Positions 34,726-46,100 of a stretch of 64,000 nt of DNA are shown here, piece by piece (within the stretch, counting starts at the first letter, position 1; the number at the start of each line of letters is the position of its first letter). Made by a program: the position numbers and the translations under genes. The stretch is from positions 744,001 to 808,000 of the forward strand of contig JAEUWY010000016.1 in NCBI GenBank assembly GCA_022059125.1, given 5' to 3'. The DNA is from Corynespora cassiicola (Eukaryota; Ascomycota; Dothideomycetes; Pleosporales; Corynesporascaceae). A model generated the notes under the pieces. That model saw nothing but the letters and a program-made list of their open reading frames with translations. It was not told the DNA's origin and made no database searches.

Positions 34726-37101
34726 ATGCCGTCTTGGGTGCAGTCAGGGGTGCACCGGCTTCTTTTTATCGTTGCATCTTTTCCTTCTACTTCCTTCACT
34801 TTACCTCTTTCTCTGGATTTCTTGGAAGATTCCTTCGCCCAACCAGACTCGGAGCCAAAGCCAGAGCTATATGCTGTACAAGGAATTCCCGGCTTTGGGG
34901 ACACGACGCCGCACCCGCGACTAGAAATTCGAGAACTACAAAAGAATGCAGATCAGTGGAATATCTATTTGCTCGGACTGCAGAGGTTTCAGAGCATGAG
35001 TCAGTCGGAGATGCTCTCCTATTATCAAATCGCCGGTACGTCCCAGTCTCAGGGTACAGGCGAGAAAGTGTCAGATGTCGAAAAGCAATGGGCGAGGAGG
35101 ATCGACACGTCAAAACCTCATCTTCACTTAGATGACATCAGAGGAGTTTCAACTGACAATCTACAGGAGTTCATGGGAGGCCCTTTATCTCATGGGATGG
35201 TGTCGGTCAAGCCGATGGGGGAGGAGGCGGATATTGTACGCACGGGTCAAATTTATTCCCAACCTGGCACCGACCATATCTGGCCCTTTTCGAAGTAAGA
35301 TCGTCGTCCCACTTTCCCAACGCTCTCAACTGACTTAATCTTAGAGCGCTATTTATTCCAATGCTCGAGATGCTATAGCGGAATTTCCGGAAGGCGATCT
35401 TAAAGATCGCTCGAATGCCGCGCTCGCCACTTTCCGGATGCCCTATTGGGACTGGGCCACCGTGCCACCGTCTGGAGAGGGCACACTCCCTTCGAGTTTA
35501 TCAAGCCCTACAATAGATGTGAAACTTCCAAACGGAACAAAATCGATTCCAAACCCACTGTTTTCTTATTCTTTTCATCCCATTAACACAAATGATTTTG
35601 TAGGTCTGACTTTCCCCTTGACAACGACTCTACTGACATTGAGTAGCCTAGCTCTCCATGGAATACTTGGCCAGGGACTCTTAGAGATCCCAACTCTCTA
35701 CAATCGAGCGCTGTCAGCCGCGTTGACAATGTGGCTAGAGATTTGGACGCTGTTCGACCTAACCTGCAGTCGCGTATCTACAATCTACTTTCGATGCAGC
35801 ACAACTACACACTAATAAGCGACAACCAGCAATCTGGTGACAGCTTGGAGTCTACTCACGACACTGTTCACAACGTCATAGGCAGTGGTGGACACATGTC
35901 GGCCTTGGCTTATTCTGCTTTTGACCCGATCTTTTGGTTGCACCACACGTACGTCTACGAATCAAGAGTAGAATAACGTTTGCTAACATTTTGACAGAAA
36001 CGTGGACCGAATCTTGTACGTAGTATCATCCTGTATCTCTAGCTCGCCAAAATACTAACCTCCCCAGTGCCATGTGGCAAGCCCTCAACCCAGACAGCTA
36101 TGTCGAACCCGTCCGAAACCCTAACCCCACCTTCACAACCCCCGGAAACAGCATAGGAGATGCAAAATCCCGTATGCCCTCCTCCCCCTTATTTAAGCTC
36201 ACGATTCTAACCCACCCCAGCCCTCACCCCTTTCCACAAAGACACCTCCGGCACCTTCTGGAACTCAGAAGACGTCCGCTCCACCACAACCTTCGGCTAC
36301 ACCTATCCCGAACTCTCCTCCTCCGACACCCCGTCCCTCACCTCCCGCGTAAACGCCCTATATGGTCCCTCCGCCGGTAGCACCAGCAGCACCAGCACCA
36401 GCACCAGCACCAGCAACAACACCTCTGACGACGACGACGACGACGAAGAAGAATCCACAAAACGCGACCTCTTCCCCTCCCTTCACCACATGCTCAGCGC
36501 CCCGACCTTCGCCCACAAGCGCCAGTACATCGCCAGCATCCGCGCGCACAAATTCGGCCTCGACGGCTCCTTTAGCGTGTACGTGTTCCTGGGCGACAAG
36601 CCGGCGGCCGAGTCGCCGGGGCCGGGAGCGTGGGCGTCGGACCCGTACTTTGTGGGCATGAGCGGCGTGCTGTCGCAGGGCGGGGTGTCGGATGAGGAGG
36701 GAGGGTATCAGGAGGTGGTTGGCAGTGTGCCGTTGACGGCGGCGTTGGAGGAGAGGGTTAAGAGGGGGGAGTTGGAGAGTATGGAGGAGGGGGTGGTGAG
36801 GAGGTATCTGGAGGAGAGGTTGAGGTGGTATGTTAGGAAGGTGAGTTTTTTTTTTTTTTTGCATCCCTTTTCCCCGGATGGGGTTGGAAGGGTGTGGGCT
36901 AATGATGTGCAGACTGGTGGTGAAGAAGTTGCGGTTAAGGATACGCCGGGGTTCCAGCTCAAGGTTTTGCAGGCGGAGGTCGAGCCTGCGGAGTCGGAGG
37001 ATGCGTTTCCCACTATGAAGGCAGACTTCGACACGTTGATGGAGATGATGGATGGTGTGTCGAGTGCCTTCCTCCAGGGAGGGTGGATTGGAGCGTTGTA
37101 A
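34726..37101 (+). CDS. Tyrosinase (type-3 copper monophenol oxidase)
   Basis: Oxidises monophenols and o-diphenols to quinones, leading to melanin-type pigments. Eight exons: 34726-35035, 35167-35294, 35345-35599, 35647-35948, 35998-36015 (18 nt), 36068-36171, 36221-36840 and 36913-37101, giving 641 residues. CuA ligands are His106 (GVHGRP), His129 and His138 in CTHGSNLFPTWHRPYLALFE. Cys127-Thr-His129 is the motif that forms a Cys-His thioether in fungal tyrosinases. CuB ligands are His302 and His306 (STHDTVHN) and a His of WLHHTNVDR near 331. A C-terminal lid-type domain with FGYTYPEL and FSVYVFLG follows, interrupted by a Ser/Thr/Asp/Glu-rich linker ending in Lys-Arg, a possible processing site. 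The N-terminus is hydrophobic (LLFIVASFPSTSFTLPLSL), a weak secretion signal. Confidence 0.92.
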
Positions 37102-37468
37102 GGGGGCCCGCGTGGAGAGGGCGGGGATCGGTAATGATTGATGACTATGAGTCTGCAGTGATGATACCCATCCGCATTAATAATTTCCTATGTTTGCCGA
37201 TACGGGCGCAAGAGGAGGAAAAAGGTACTACTTGCTCACAGAAGCTTTTCCTTGATGTTATGAGAGGTCGACCTCTGTCTACTTTAACCCAACTAATACT
37301 TTATCAAAAGGGTGTTCTGCACAGATGTCTTGTTCTATTTCTATTGGTTTGGCTCTTTAATGCCAGTAACAGTGTACATCAATCAGGAAAATCGATTACG
37401 CTAAATTGATGTCTCATCCTAGGCAAGGATGGCAGCCTACTCTATGACTGTATTGATGTTTTCTGCGA
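37102..37468. other. Convergent spacer after tyrosinase
   Basis: Spacer of 367 nt between two convergent genes, AT-richer than the housekeeping blocks. Nothing else was seen. Confidence 0.45.
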
Positions 37469-38302
37469 CTAGGGCCGTCTTATTCGGTAATATATGCCAC
37501 AGTTTGACATGAGATATAAGCATGATACATAGACAAGTGTTAGTGTGAATATCGTAACAACCTGTGGATGATAGTAAGCAAACGTCTTCTTGTCCGGTGC
37601 AAGCTCGCTCTTACCTTGATGTCATTCCCGATCCAAGCTGGAGACACAGACTGCCACACAAGGACAACAAGTCCTATCATGAACATAACTACACTGGTGT
37701 TCAACAGGGACAAAGGCGTTTGCCAAATGAACAACTGCAGTTTATTCGGTTCCCAGCCGGCCCCGAGGCTGTTTCCGAGAAGTTCCCGAGTTTTCTGGAG
37801 GCCTTCTGGGTGACTGCCCAGCCGAGTAAGGGCAACGGATTGTTGCGTAGAGGTTGCGATGGAAGCTAACGAAAAGACTAAGGCGCTGTACCAGATAGCC
37901 ATTACAGTTGTTTGCGATGTAATGTCTAGTCGGGCCAGGACTGGCCAACTGTACGCTGTTGCGATCACCCCTGCAAACAGCGCACTCTAGAAACCTGCAA
38001 GTTAGCAACCGCAATGTGACAAATGACCTTTGAGTTGTCATACGTACAGTCACCACAATGGTGTTGAGTTGTGTCCCTGCATTATCCCTCCATTTCGCCG
38101 TAAGCTCATCTCTCTTGGCATGATTAGGCTCACCCAGCATTCGTTGTATCGGCTCAAAAGTAGCATCCCAAGCCGCTGCATGAAAGGGAAATAGAACCCT
38201 AATGTATGAAAATACACAAACTCCATATGGTCGTACTCCCATCTTCGAAGCAATTTTAACGTATGTATCAAGAGTGACGAGGCAGCTGGCAGCTGGCAAC
38301 AT
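37469..38302 (-). CDS. Small four-helix fungal membrane protein, function unknown
   Basis: Minus-strand exons 38302-38048, 37986-37615 and 37561-37469 give 239 residues. The conserved-looking centre reads EPIQRMLGEPNHAKRDELTA, then KWRDNAGTQLNTIVVT. Four hydrophobic segments follow: TIVVTSALFAGVIATAYSW, AIWYSALVFSLASIATSTQ, LLNTSVVMFMIGLVVLVW and VVTIFTLTLVYVSCLYLM. The arrangement recalls a lineage-expanded family of fungal membrane proteins often found near variable genes. A minus-strand CTATATAA at 38426-38433 lies about 125 nt upstream of this ATG and supports the start. An open stretch without ATG extends the same frame upstream to about 38367. It is divergent from the LRAT-like gene, 235 nt between starts, so the two may share a promoter. 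Confidence 0.7.
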
Positions 38303-38425
38303 ATCATTGAGGTTTCTGACGTGGCTTTGCACGGTTTCTCCATTCGAGTTAGGTTTACGCCACTATACTGAGAAAGCTGTTCCATTGGGTATGGAGGGCC
38401 CTTATTTCGAGCTGAAGTTCACCGG

Positions 38426-38433
38426 TTATATAG
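38426..38433 (-). promoter_or_regulatory. Putative TATA box (CTATATAA)
   Basis: Consensus-like TATA sequence on the minus strand, positioned for transcription of the 239-residue membrane protein gene, with a leader of about 95 nt. Confidence 0.45.
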
Positions 38434-38537
38434 TCCAGTGATGTCTCATCGTACGAAGGACTCTTGGCTTGTCATCATCTTCTTTTCCTTCCTCTCTTTC
38501 TTCTCTTACATCGCCATCATCTATATCTTTACCAACC

Positions 38538-40081
38538 ATGCATCTGTGCGACTACCTGGCAAACAGTAACGGGGATCAAGTCATAGAAATCGATGAAATC
38601 GCGAGTTTTGACAGTTCCAGAAACTCTGATGGTTCGGAACACGATGAGGCTACTATGCCGACGCAGACACACGATGTCTTCCTCGTTCGCTACATGCTAT
38701 CCCACTCTGCCTCTTGTCCACCATTAGCTCGTTGGTTCCTACAGTTTTTTGAGAAGTCTGCGCCTCCTTCATGGTTGTCTCATTATGCGTTGCGCATAGG
38801 CGACTTCTATTTCGACCTGTACCGCGAAGGCTCTATCCCATTTGCCACCATCGCCTACTTCAGAATCGTCAATAGCAAAGACACAAACCAAATAGCTCGA
38901 GCCTTTGGATCCAGACCAAAATGAATTGATGAGGACTTGAAGCTTGGCACAGTTAGTCTCAGCCCAGAAGATATCATTGCCAAGTGTATTCCTCCCTTCA
39001 ACTTGTGCGCGATCTAGATGAGGACTAACAGCCTATAGTATACAAAGAAGATCAGATATTCAAACAGGCCTTCCTTAGCTCGTCTAATTGCCTCCTCGAA
39101 GTTCCACGGGAGTACTCACTCATGAATGCAAACTGTCAACACTTCATAATCGAACTTACACGACGGATAGGAGTCAACTTCGATGAGGGAAAGTGTGAAT
39201 GGCTTCTCAAATCGTCGATGAAACCGCGTTTGCTATGTCTAGGGCTCCTGATTGTTGGCTCAATTATATGTCCTGCCGTCTTCACGACATGTGTTCTTCG
39301 ATTTAAAAAGATGTCTCTTATTTTCCTGACTATAGTTCATACAATATCCTGGATGGTAGTGGTACGAGATTCCACGACTTGTGAAGAACGCTGCTGGCGA
39401 CTCCGTAATAACTGGCGGTATCTAGGCATAAAAGGCTATGAAGACTTGTGCGCATCCAGGTTTTACCTTTGGGATTCCTCGAGATATATCTCATGGCGCA
39501 TTCTCTTGATAGTGCACTTATTCAGACCTTTTTCCCTGGTTGATGAGCTGTTATTACCATTTAAGAGCTCGACCAGCATTTTCCTCTTCGGCATTCTATA
39601 CATTTATTGCTTGTTTGTCTTGTTCCTCGCATACATGATTCTTAGCATATTAAAATCAAAGACTGGTGTTGCAAAGAAAAGAGAGAAAGAGGAGAAAAAA
39701 AGAGTCCAGGTGGCATACACGGAAATCGAACGACTGGATCTACCGAATAGCGTTCTCAACACCTTGTTCATCATGATTCGCGGAGAACATAGCAAACTGT
39801 ACCTTTGCGACGGATTAGTGGAAGGCTTTCGGAGCAAAGAATTTCCTATGTTTGCCCAGATTAAAGAACTGACAGGTAGGGACTTCTCTTCAGCGCCCTT
39901 TGGTGAAAATGACCTTAGAAGGGCGGTTAGGAGAGTTGAGTCACAAGGATTTGTCATAGTTGGGCATATTTGGCTAAAACAGGTATATTGCTTCATGCCC
40001 AGTGTATTGCCTCTCATCACAATATGTCTTTACTGTCTATATCATCCATATCTATCTTGCATCAAAACAGCTGATGAATAG
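38538..40081 (+). pseudogene. LRAT/papain-like domain membrane protein interrupted by an in-frame TGA
   Basis: Exons 38538-38985 and 39039-40081 (donor T|GTATTC, branch ACTAAC, acceptor CTATAG) join into 496 codons that are coherent apart from one TGA at 38922-38924 (codon 129). The N-terminal part has SHYALRIGDFYFDLYREG (His82) and, after the intron, SLMNANCQHFIIELTRRIG (Cys182). This spaced H-box and NC-box resemble LRAT/HRASLS and PPPDE proteins, which share a permuted papain fold. From about residue 205 on come five hydrophobic segments, a Lys/Glu-rich loop, and a C-terminal hydrophobic end. If the stop is real, only the first 128 residues are made, lacking the Cys. No normal-length intron removes the stop. 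Function is inferred only. Confidence 0.5.
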
Positions 40082-40894
40082 TTTTATATAGCTTCCAATT
40101 GTCGCATTTCTATAGTCGATATTTCAATACAACAACCATCAAAGGTTTCAAGTTTTACCGTTTATAACTTCCCAGCGCATATATATTAAGATATCTATGC
40201 TCATGTTCAGAGCGTAAAATCTCCTGGAGGTCGAAGCAATTTTTTTTTCGTGCGAATTGGAAGTATCAGGTGCTGCTCTAAATCCCCTCTCGCTGCTCCC
40301 AACTGAGCATACAGTAGGTATACGTATACTTCCGCGGCCGAGTACTGCCGACAACGAAGAATTGCGGGAATTTCTTCCCTATTTTGCACACTCCTGATAC
40401 CCTTTCAAACCATCGCACAATAAAAATGCGAATAATTTGACCTCCAATCGTATATAATGGACAATTCATGGCCGTGAGGAGAGAGTGTGAATATATCTTA
40501 TTGCATCTTAGCTTCTGCCGCCAACAGCTTACGCAACGCAACAGCACGGGCGTAACATGACCGGAACAAGCATTAAGGCCCAACAAATGCAACTATATGA
40601 TACCAATCAGGCGGACTTGGTCGATAGAAGCATAGGCTTCTCACATTCCCGGCTCTCGGTGCGAGCTTATTCCGACTTTAGATCCCTCCGCGGGCCCTGA
40701 GCGGCATTACTGTATCAGCCCATCGCTTGGTGATGGCAGTTATTGGCATAGAGCATATTAATGCTCGAGCTTGATGTTGAAGCCCGTCAGATTGCTAAGG
40801 TTTATCTATTCGTTGCGTCCTGGGCTTACTAGCATCTGACCCAAAGCACGCAGACTACTCCAAATCCAGCCCAGCATCTAACAAAGTCTCAAAC
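40082..40894. other. Spacer before the GST-like gene
   Basis: About 810 nt, AT-rich in its first half. No gene or repeat is supported. Confidence 0.45.
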
Positions 40895-41713
40895 ATGAGC
40901 GATAGCAAATTTATTCTCTTTGATCTTCCCAGCAAAGGCAAGAGCCGCTGCTGGTCCTACAATGCTTGGAAAGGTACGTGCCCCGCCTGTTTTGCGCCCC
41001 GCTCCCCGCTTTCCCCATGCCGAAATGCTGCTGACGAAGCATCTACAGCGCGCCTAGTACTGAACTACAAGGAGATATCCTACGAAACGCAATGGGTTGA
41101 ATATCCCGACATCGAACAGCTCTTCAAGTCATTCGGCATCACGCCAAACGCGCCAGGCAGCGCCTCGACGACATACTCGATCCCCGCGGTGCGTATGTCA
41201 GACGGGCGCTACATCATGGACTCGGCCAAGGTCGCGGAAGCGCTGGAGGCGTACCAGCCCTCACCCAGCCTGCACCTGACGAGCCCGCGACTACAGCAGA
41301 CGCAAGAAGCCGTCCGGCAGACGGTGGAAGCGCTCGCGCCCATCGCCAAACCGCGGGTCCCCGAGACGATTCTGGGCAGCCCGAGCAGCATCGACTATTT
41401 CCAGCGCACACGGGCAAAGCGGCACGGTATGGCGTTGGAAGAGCTGGCGCGGAGCGAGATGGCCGGGGAGGCGGCCTGGGCCGACGCCGACGGGGGGTTG
41501 GCAGGGTTGCGCGGCGTGCTGGCGGAGGACAAGGCGGGGCCCTATATCATGGGGGCGGAGCCGGGGTTTGCAGACTTTGTGCTCGCTGGGATGTGGAGGT
41601 TTATGCAGGTGCTTGACCGTGATGGCGATTTGTTTGGGCGGTTGATGGGGTTTGATGAGTGCTTTGCGGGGCACTTCGCCGCGTGTGAGAAGTGGCTGGA
41701 GAGAGATGACTGA
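40895..41713 (+). CDS. Glutathione S-transferase-like protein
   Basis: Two exons, 40895-40973 and 41049-41713, give 247 residues. The N-terminal thioredoxin-like part reads ILFDLPSKGKSRCWSYNAWK, then ARLVLNYKEISYETQWVEYP, IPAVRMSDGRYIMDSAKVAE and a following helix. This fits GST N-domains of fungal URE2/GTT-like proteins, with the cis-Pro region at SIPAV and the Ser of MDSAKVA. The C-terminal helical domain (about 95-247) includes GPYIMGAEPGFADFVLAGMW, a typical GST_C stretch. It may conjugate glutathione to electrophiles, or act in ring-opening or isomerisation as some fungal members do. No pathway genes adjoin it. Confidence 0.78.
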   Translation: MSDSKFILFDLPSKGKSRCWSYNAWKGTCPACFAPRSPLSPCRNAADEASTARLVLNYKEISYETQWVEYPDIEQLFKSFGITPNAPGSASTTYSIPAVRMSDGRYIMDSAKVAEALEAYQPSPSLHLTSPRLQQTQEAVRQTVEALAPIAKPRVPETILGSPSSIDYFQRTRAKRHGMALEELARSEMAGEAAWADADGGLAGLRGVLAEDKAGPYIMGAEPGFADFVLAGMWRFMQVLDRDGDLFGRLMGFDECFAGHFAACEKWLERDD

Positions 41714-42042
41714 ATGTGGGCAGAAGAGGGATACTACATTGAAGCCAACATAATTGATTTATTCCTTGCAGAATCCGTGTATGTGACAGTACTGCCGAAC
41801 CCCCTCGTACATCATTAACTCGGTTGAGGAACCCCGCGGCAGAGCAGAGAAAGGTAGGCGCCAGGGGCCATCGGCTCGCAATGACAACGACCTGTCGACA
41901 ACGACCATGCCGAAGGCCAACTTTAGCGGAAATTCCGACTCTGTCACCGTGTTAGCGCCTAAGACCTCCCAATAATGTGGAATTCTCTTACCAAAAATAT
42001 AGGAAACCAAACCATGCTGAATAAAAACACATAATCTCCCAG

Positions 42043-42312
42043 CTACGAAAGTAGCCCCTCCCTCTCTTGCTGATACTGGGGAAGGTACCGGTGCTGGGCC
42101 CAACGACATAAAGGTATCGTGATAAAGGCATGTAACAGTGCTACAACGAAGCTGGCAGCCTGTAGGAGGAGCTCGGTCGGTTCTGCGCCTACAGTGAAAA
42201 AGCGCAACGAGGGTGGGATATGGAGGATCTCGACTTCGACTTGTGATACCGCAGCGGCAATGTAGAGCAGTAATGCTTCAATCTGTGGTTCGAGGTTCCG
42301 AATAAGGTCCAT
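42043..42312 (-). CDS. Small hydrophobic ORF, unknown
   Basis: An ATG-initiated frame of 89 residues with two hydrophobic stretches, IEALLLYIAAAVSQVEVEIL and LLQAASFVVALLHAFITIPL, and a polar end RYLPQYQQEREGLLS. The length and composition could be a small membrane protein. Without a family match it may also be a fragment of a decayed gene; the frame upstream (to about 42540) is protein-like too but not contiguous. Confidence 0.3.
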   Translation of the reverse strand: MDLIRNLEPQIEALLLYIAAAVSQVEVEILHIPPSLRFFTVGAEPTELLLQAASFVVALLHAFITIPLCRWAQHRYLPQYQQEREGLLS

Positions 42313-43162
42313 TCTGCGCAGTGGATGAGGCGGTTTAATGGAGGGTAGAGGTTGAAAGAATTGGGCTGGTGAGTGGACGGATCGCGTATTATTTCATGTG
42401 CTAAAAAGACGTGGTGGAGTTGTTTCAACTTTGTCCCAACAGTATACATATCATTATTAAGGGTCTCTTGTACATTTTGTCTTAACGAACCGAATTTACT
42501 CCTGTATCGCCTCAACCACTTTAACCACTTTGACAATAGGGTACCTCAGCCATACAGTACCAGCTATAGCGAGCAACGCCTCTATTTAAGAAACTCTAGG
42601 CTTATCACAAAAAGATATAGCGTTCTTTTATCCATGCAAAGATATAGATGAGTTTCTAAATTATAATAGATAAGGGTGACACATGCACTAAAACACGGAC
42701 GTGTCATGATTAGCACACGTGCGGCCCAACAGCGCATGATAGCTAAACATGATACTCTACTCTAAAAAGAACTTAGGTATTGCTATTAAATAATCTACCA
42801 GAGCCCTAGGACGATAAGTTTTTAGTGCGATTTCTTTACCTGATAGGGGCCATAGGTGTGTAAGGACAGTGGTGGCTGGTCAACCCAAAAAACCAGACTG
42901 TTAAACAAATTATATTTTCACTTTTTCTTTTGTAATTAAAAGCCGTGCTTTTCAAAGTTTATATAAGAATAGGAAGCCTTTAATGAATTATAGCTAAGCC
43001 TTATCATAGAGCCTAGGTTGCATGTAGGCTGTCAGATATGCCAATCTTCAGCCAAGCTGAGCTAAGATCTGAATCCTTCGACCCCGCTACCAAGGATGAC
43101 TGACAAGATATCAAATTACCCTCAGCTGAGCTGTACACCACACTTGCCCCTCATACTCTACT
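42313..43162. other. AT-rich spacer upstream of the NLR
   Basis: About 850 nt, distinctly AT-rich (for example 42580-43000), with many TA/TTAA steps and no open frame of note. This composition is compatible with mutated repeat DNA, but I recognise no element. Confidence 0.45.
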
Positions 43163-46100
43163 ATGGATCCTATCAGTGCCGTGAGTCTCGCTGGCACGGT
43201 CGTGCAATTACTCGACTTCAGTATCAAGCTCGTAGCGAAGACGAAAGAGATCTACGGGTCTGACGAGGGCACTGGGGTGCGAAATATTGAGATCGAAAAC
43301 ATCACGGACAATTTATTGTCTCTAAACGGGCGCGTACAAAGACGGGCGAAAAGAGTCTGCGCCTTCGCCACCTCAAAGGACGAGAAAGCCTTAGAGGCGT
43401 TGACAATACAATGCAACGAAGTCGGTCAAGAGCTGATAGAGGCATTGCAGAGGGCCAAGGTGCATGGCGCTCACAAAGGGTGGAAAAGCGTTAGGCAGGC
43501 CTTGAAGAACATCCTGGGTCGAGACCGAATTGAAGAAATATACGAGCGCCTCAAACGCTACCGGGATCAGATAGTGGTTCTTCTTATGGTGATCAATAAC
43601 GCCAAACTGGAATCACTGGGTGAAGATGTCCATGCAGCTCAACAGCTCGTCATCGGGTCTGAAACCAGGGTCATCGCTGAGACAAAAAAGACTCGCCACG
43701 AAATCCTCGATGCAATCTACAATTCAAGATACAGTCCAAATAAGCCAGAAGATGTTTCTACTGTTTCGGCTCTACTCTCAGACTGGGTCCTTCGTGCCTC
43801 TGATCGTAAAAACGAAGCCCTTCTCCTAAAGAGTCTCAATTACCCACGTTTGCAAGAAAGACGTGGGTATATCTCAAAGGCACACACCAAAACGTTCAAT
43901 TGGGCATTGGAAGGGAAGAGTGATGGCTCAGATCCCTGGTATGACTTGAAGGAATGGCTCAGAAAAGAGGATGGTGTATATTGGCTGGGTGGAAAAGCTG
44001 GATCAGGGAAGTCTACCTTGATGAAGTATATCGAGTTTGACGGCCGCACGGAGAAGTATCTAAAAGAATGGGCTCACCCTATGCCACTAGTTATGGCAAG
44101 CTTCTACTTCTGGAATCCAGGAACCACTATGCAAAAGTCCTACCTCGGACTTTTGCAGGCCTTGCTTTACGAGATCCTTTCAAAGCGACCAGCGGTGATT
44201 TCGGAAGTATTTTCGAGACGTATAAGATCCAGCATGATTGATCATGAGTCTCATATCTGGACTGTTTCAGAACTGGAAAATTCATTTCAAGTATTGGCTA
44301 ATACGGACTTTGATACGAAATTCTGCTTCATCATCGATGGACTTGATGAATTCGACGGAAATCACCAAAGCCTTGTCAGTACAATCTTCGAAATGACTCG
44401 AACGGCAAAAATCAAGATTCTAGCATCTAGTCGACCATTACTTGTCTTCCAGGATGCCTTCCAGAATTCTCCGAAGCTGATGCTTCAAGATTTGACGCAT
44501 GAGGACATAAAGATCTATGTGCATGACAACCTCTATAATCATCCTAGATTCGAAAGACTCCTTGGCTTGGAGCCAGAAAGGGCGCCAAAGCTCGTGACAG
44601 AAATTGTTGAGAAAGCAATGGGTGTGTTTTTATGGGTACACTTGGTGGTTAAATCTCTTACAGAGGGATTGACTAATGCCGACCGAATCGCTGATCTGCA
44701 AAGACGTCTACAGCAGCTGCCAGCGGACCTTGAACAGTACTTCCTTCACATACTAACCAGCTTGGACTCGTTCTATCTTTATCAAGCTTCTCAGCTTTTC
44801 AGATTAGCGCTTGAGGCACAGAAGCCTCTCTCAGTGCTAACTTTCTCCTATCTAGACGAGGAAGACCCAGAATTCGCGTTGAAAAGGAAGATAAAACCAA
44901 TTTCAAATGAAGAAGAAGCTATTCGCTGTGATACAATAGAGCGGCGATTGAATAGCAGATGCAAAGGTCTCTTGGAATCGCGCCGCCGACAGGCCTGCGA
45001 TGCATACTCCACAGAGGGTGAAATCGTAGAAGAGAAATCTTTGTACGAGGTCGACTTCCTACACAGAACTGTGCGCGATTTTCTGAACACCCCTACGGTA
45101 CAAGTACAGCTTGTCGCTACTGATAACGCCTCATTCAACGCCAACATGACTCTCGCAAGCGCATTCGTGGCTCAAATCAAAGGGCTTCGATACACAAAGG
45201 ACAATGAGTCCAACTTCCAAGCTTTATGGGATCTTGTATTCGGCGTAATATACCATATTGGCCGAGTGGGGGCTGGCGTTCCCGCGGAAGCACAGATGAA
45301 CTTGCTTGACGAGATGGATCGTGCTGCTTCCTTTTTCCGGGACGTGGCCATAGTCAAGCGAAGATGTAAGCCCACTGCGCACTGGGTGAATACAGGCTAC
45401 AGATTCGGCATAAATCCCGATTTAAACAACAATCTTCTCACGCTCTGTACTCAATATAATCTGGTTCCTTATGTACGCGCAAAGTTAGATTCTGGAGCCC
45501 CAATCGTCCATTCTGGGAGGTCTCTACTATCGTTTGCAATGAATCATCCGTTGCAACATCCTTCTCCCAGGGCTGCAGATATATACACCAACATCAACTT
45601 GGAAATGCTCAGGCTTCTCTTGGAGCGAGGTGCAAACCCAAACGAGAGAGATGGTACCAGGACAGTATGGGACCGCTTCCTCGTTTCAATGCACTCATCG
45701 TACCGACGTGCGAAAAGTGGAGATGAGAAGACCGGTACTAGCCCCAACCAAATTTCTCAAACCTGGTTTGAGGCCACAAGAATCCTTCTTCTGCATGGTG
45801 CCGACGCAAAAGTTCATGAGTGTACAGAAATCATTCGAACTGTTTTTGGAGGAGATTCACAGTTCGATGTCACCGAACTCGAAGATCTATTTGAATCACC
45901 GCCTCCACCTCCGCGGGATCCATCTGGAACAGGTTCTTTTCAGGCTTTTTTGCAAGTACAAGAACATTCACATAAGACAATTCAATCACCCCGCTCCTCT
46001 TTTGCCCACTCACGAAATAGTCAAGGATCAGTAATGAGTAGGCATATGCCGACAAGTGACAACGTTGTTGCTCCTCTTCAGCCAGCTCCAGTTTCTAATT

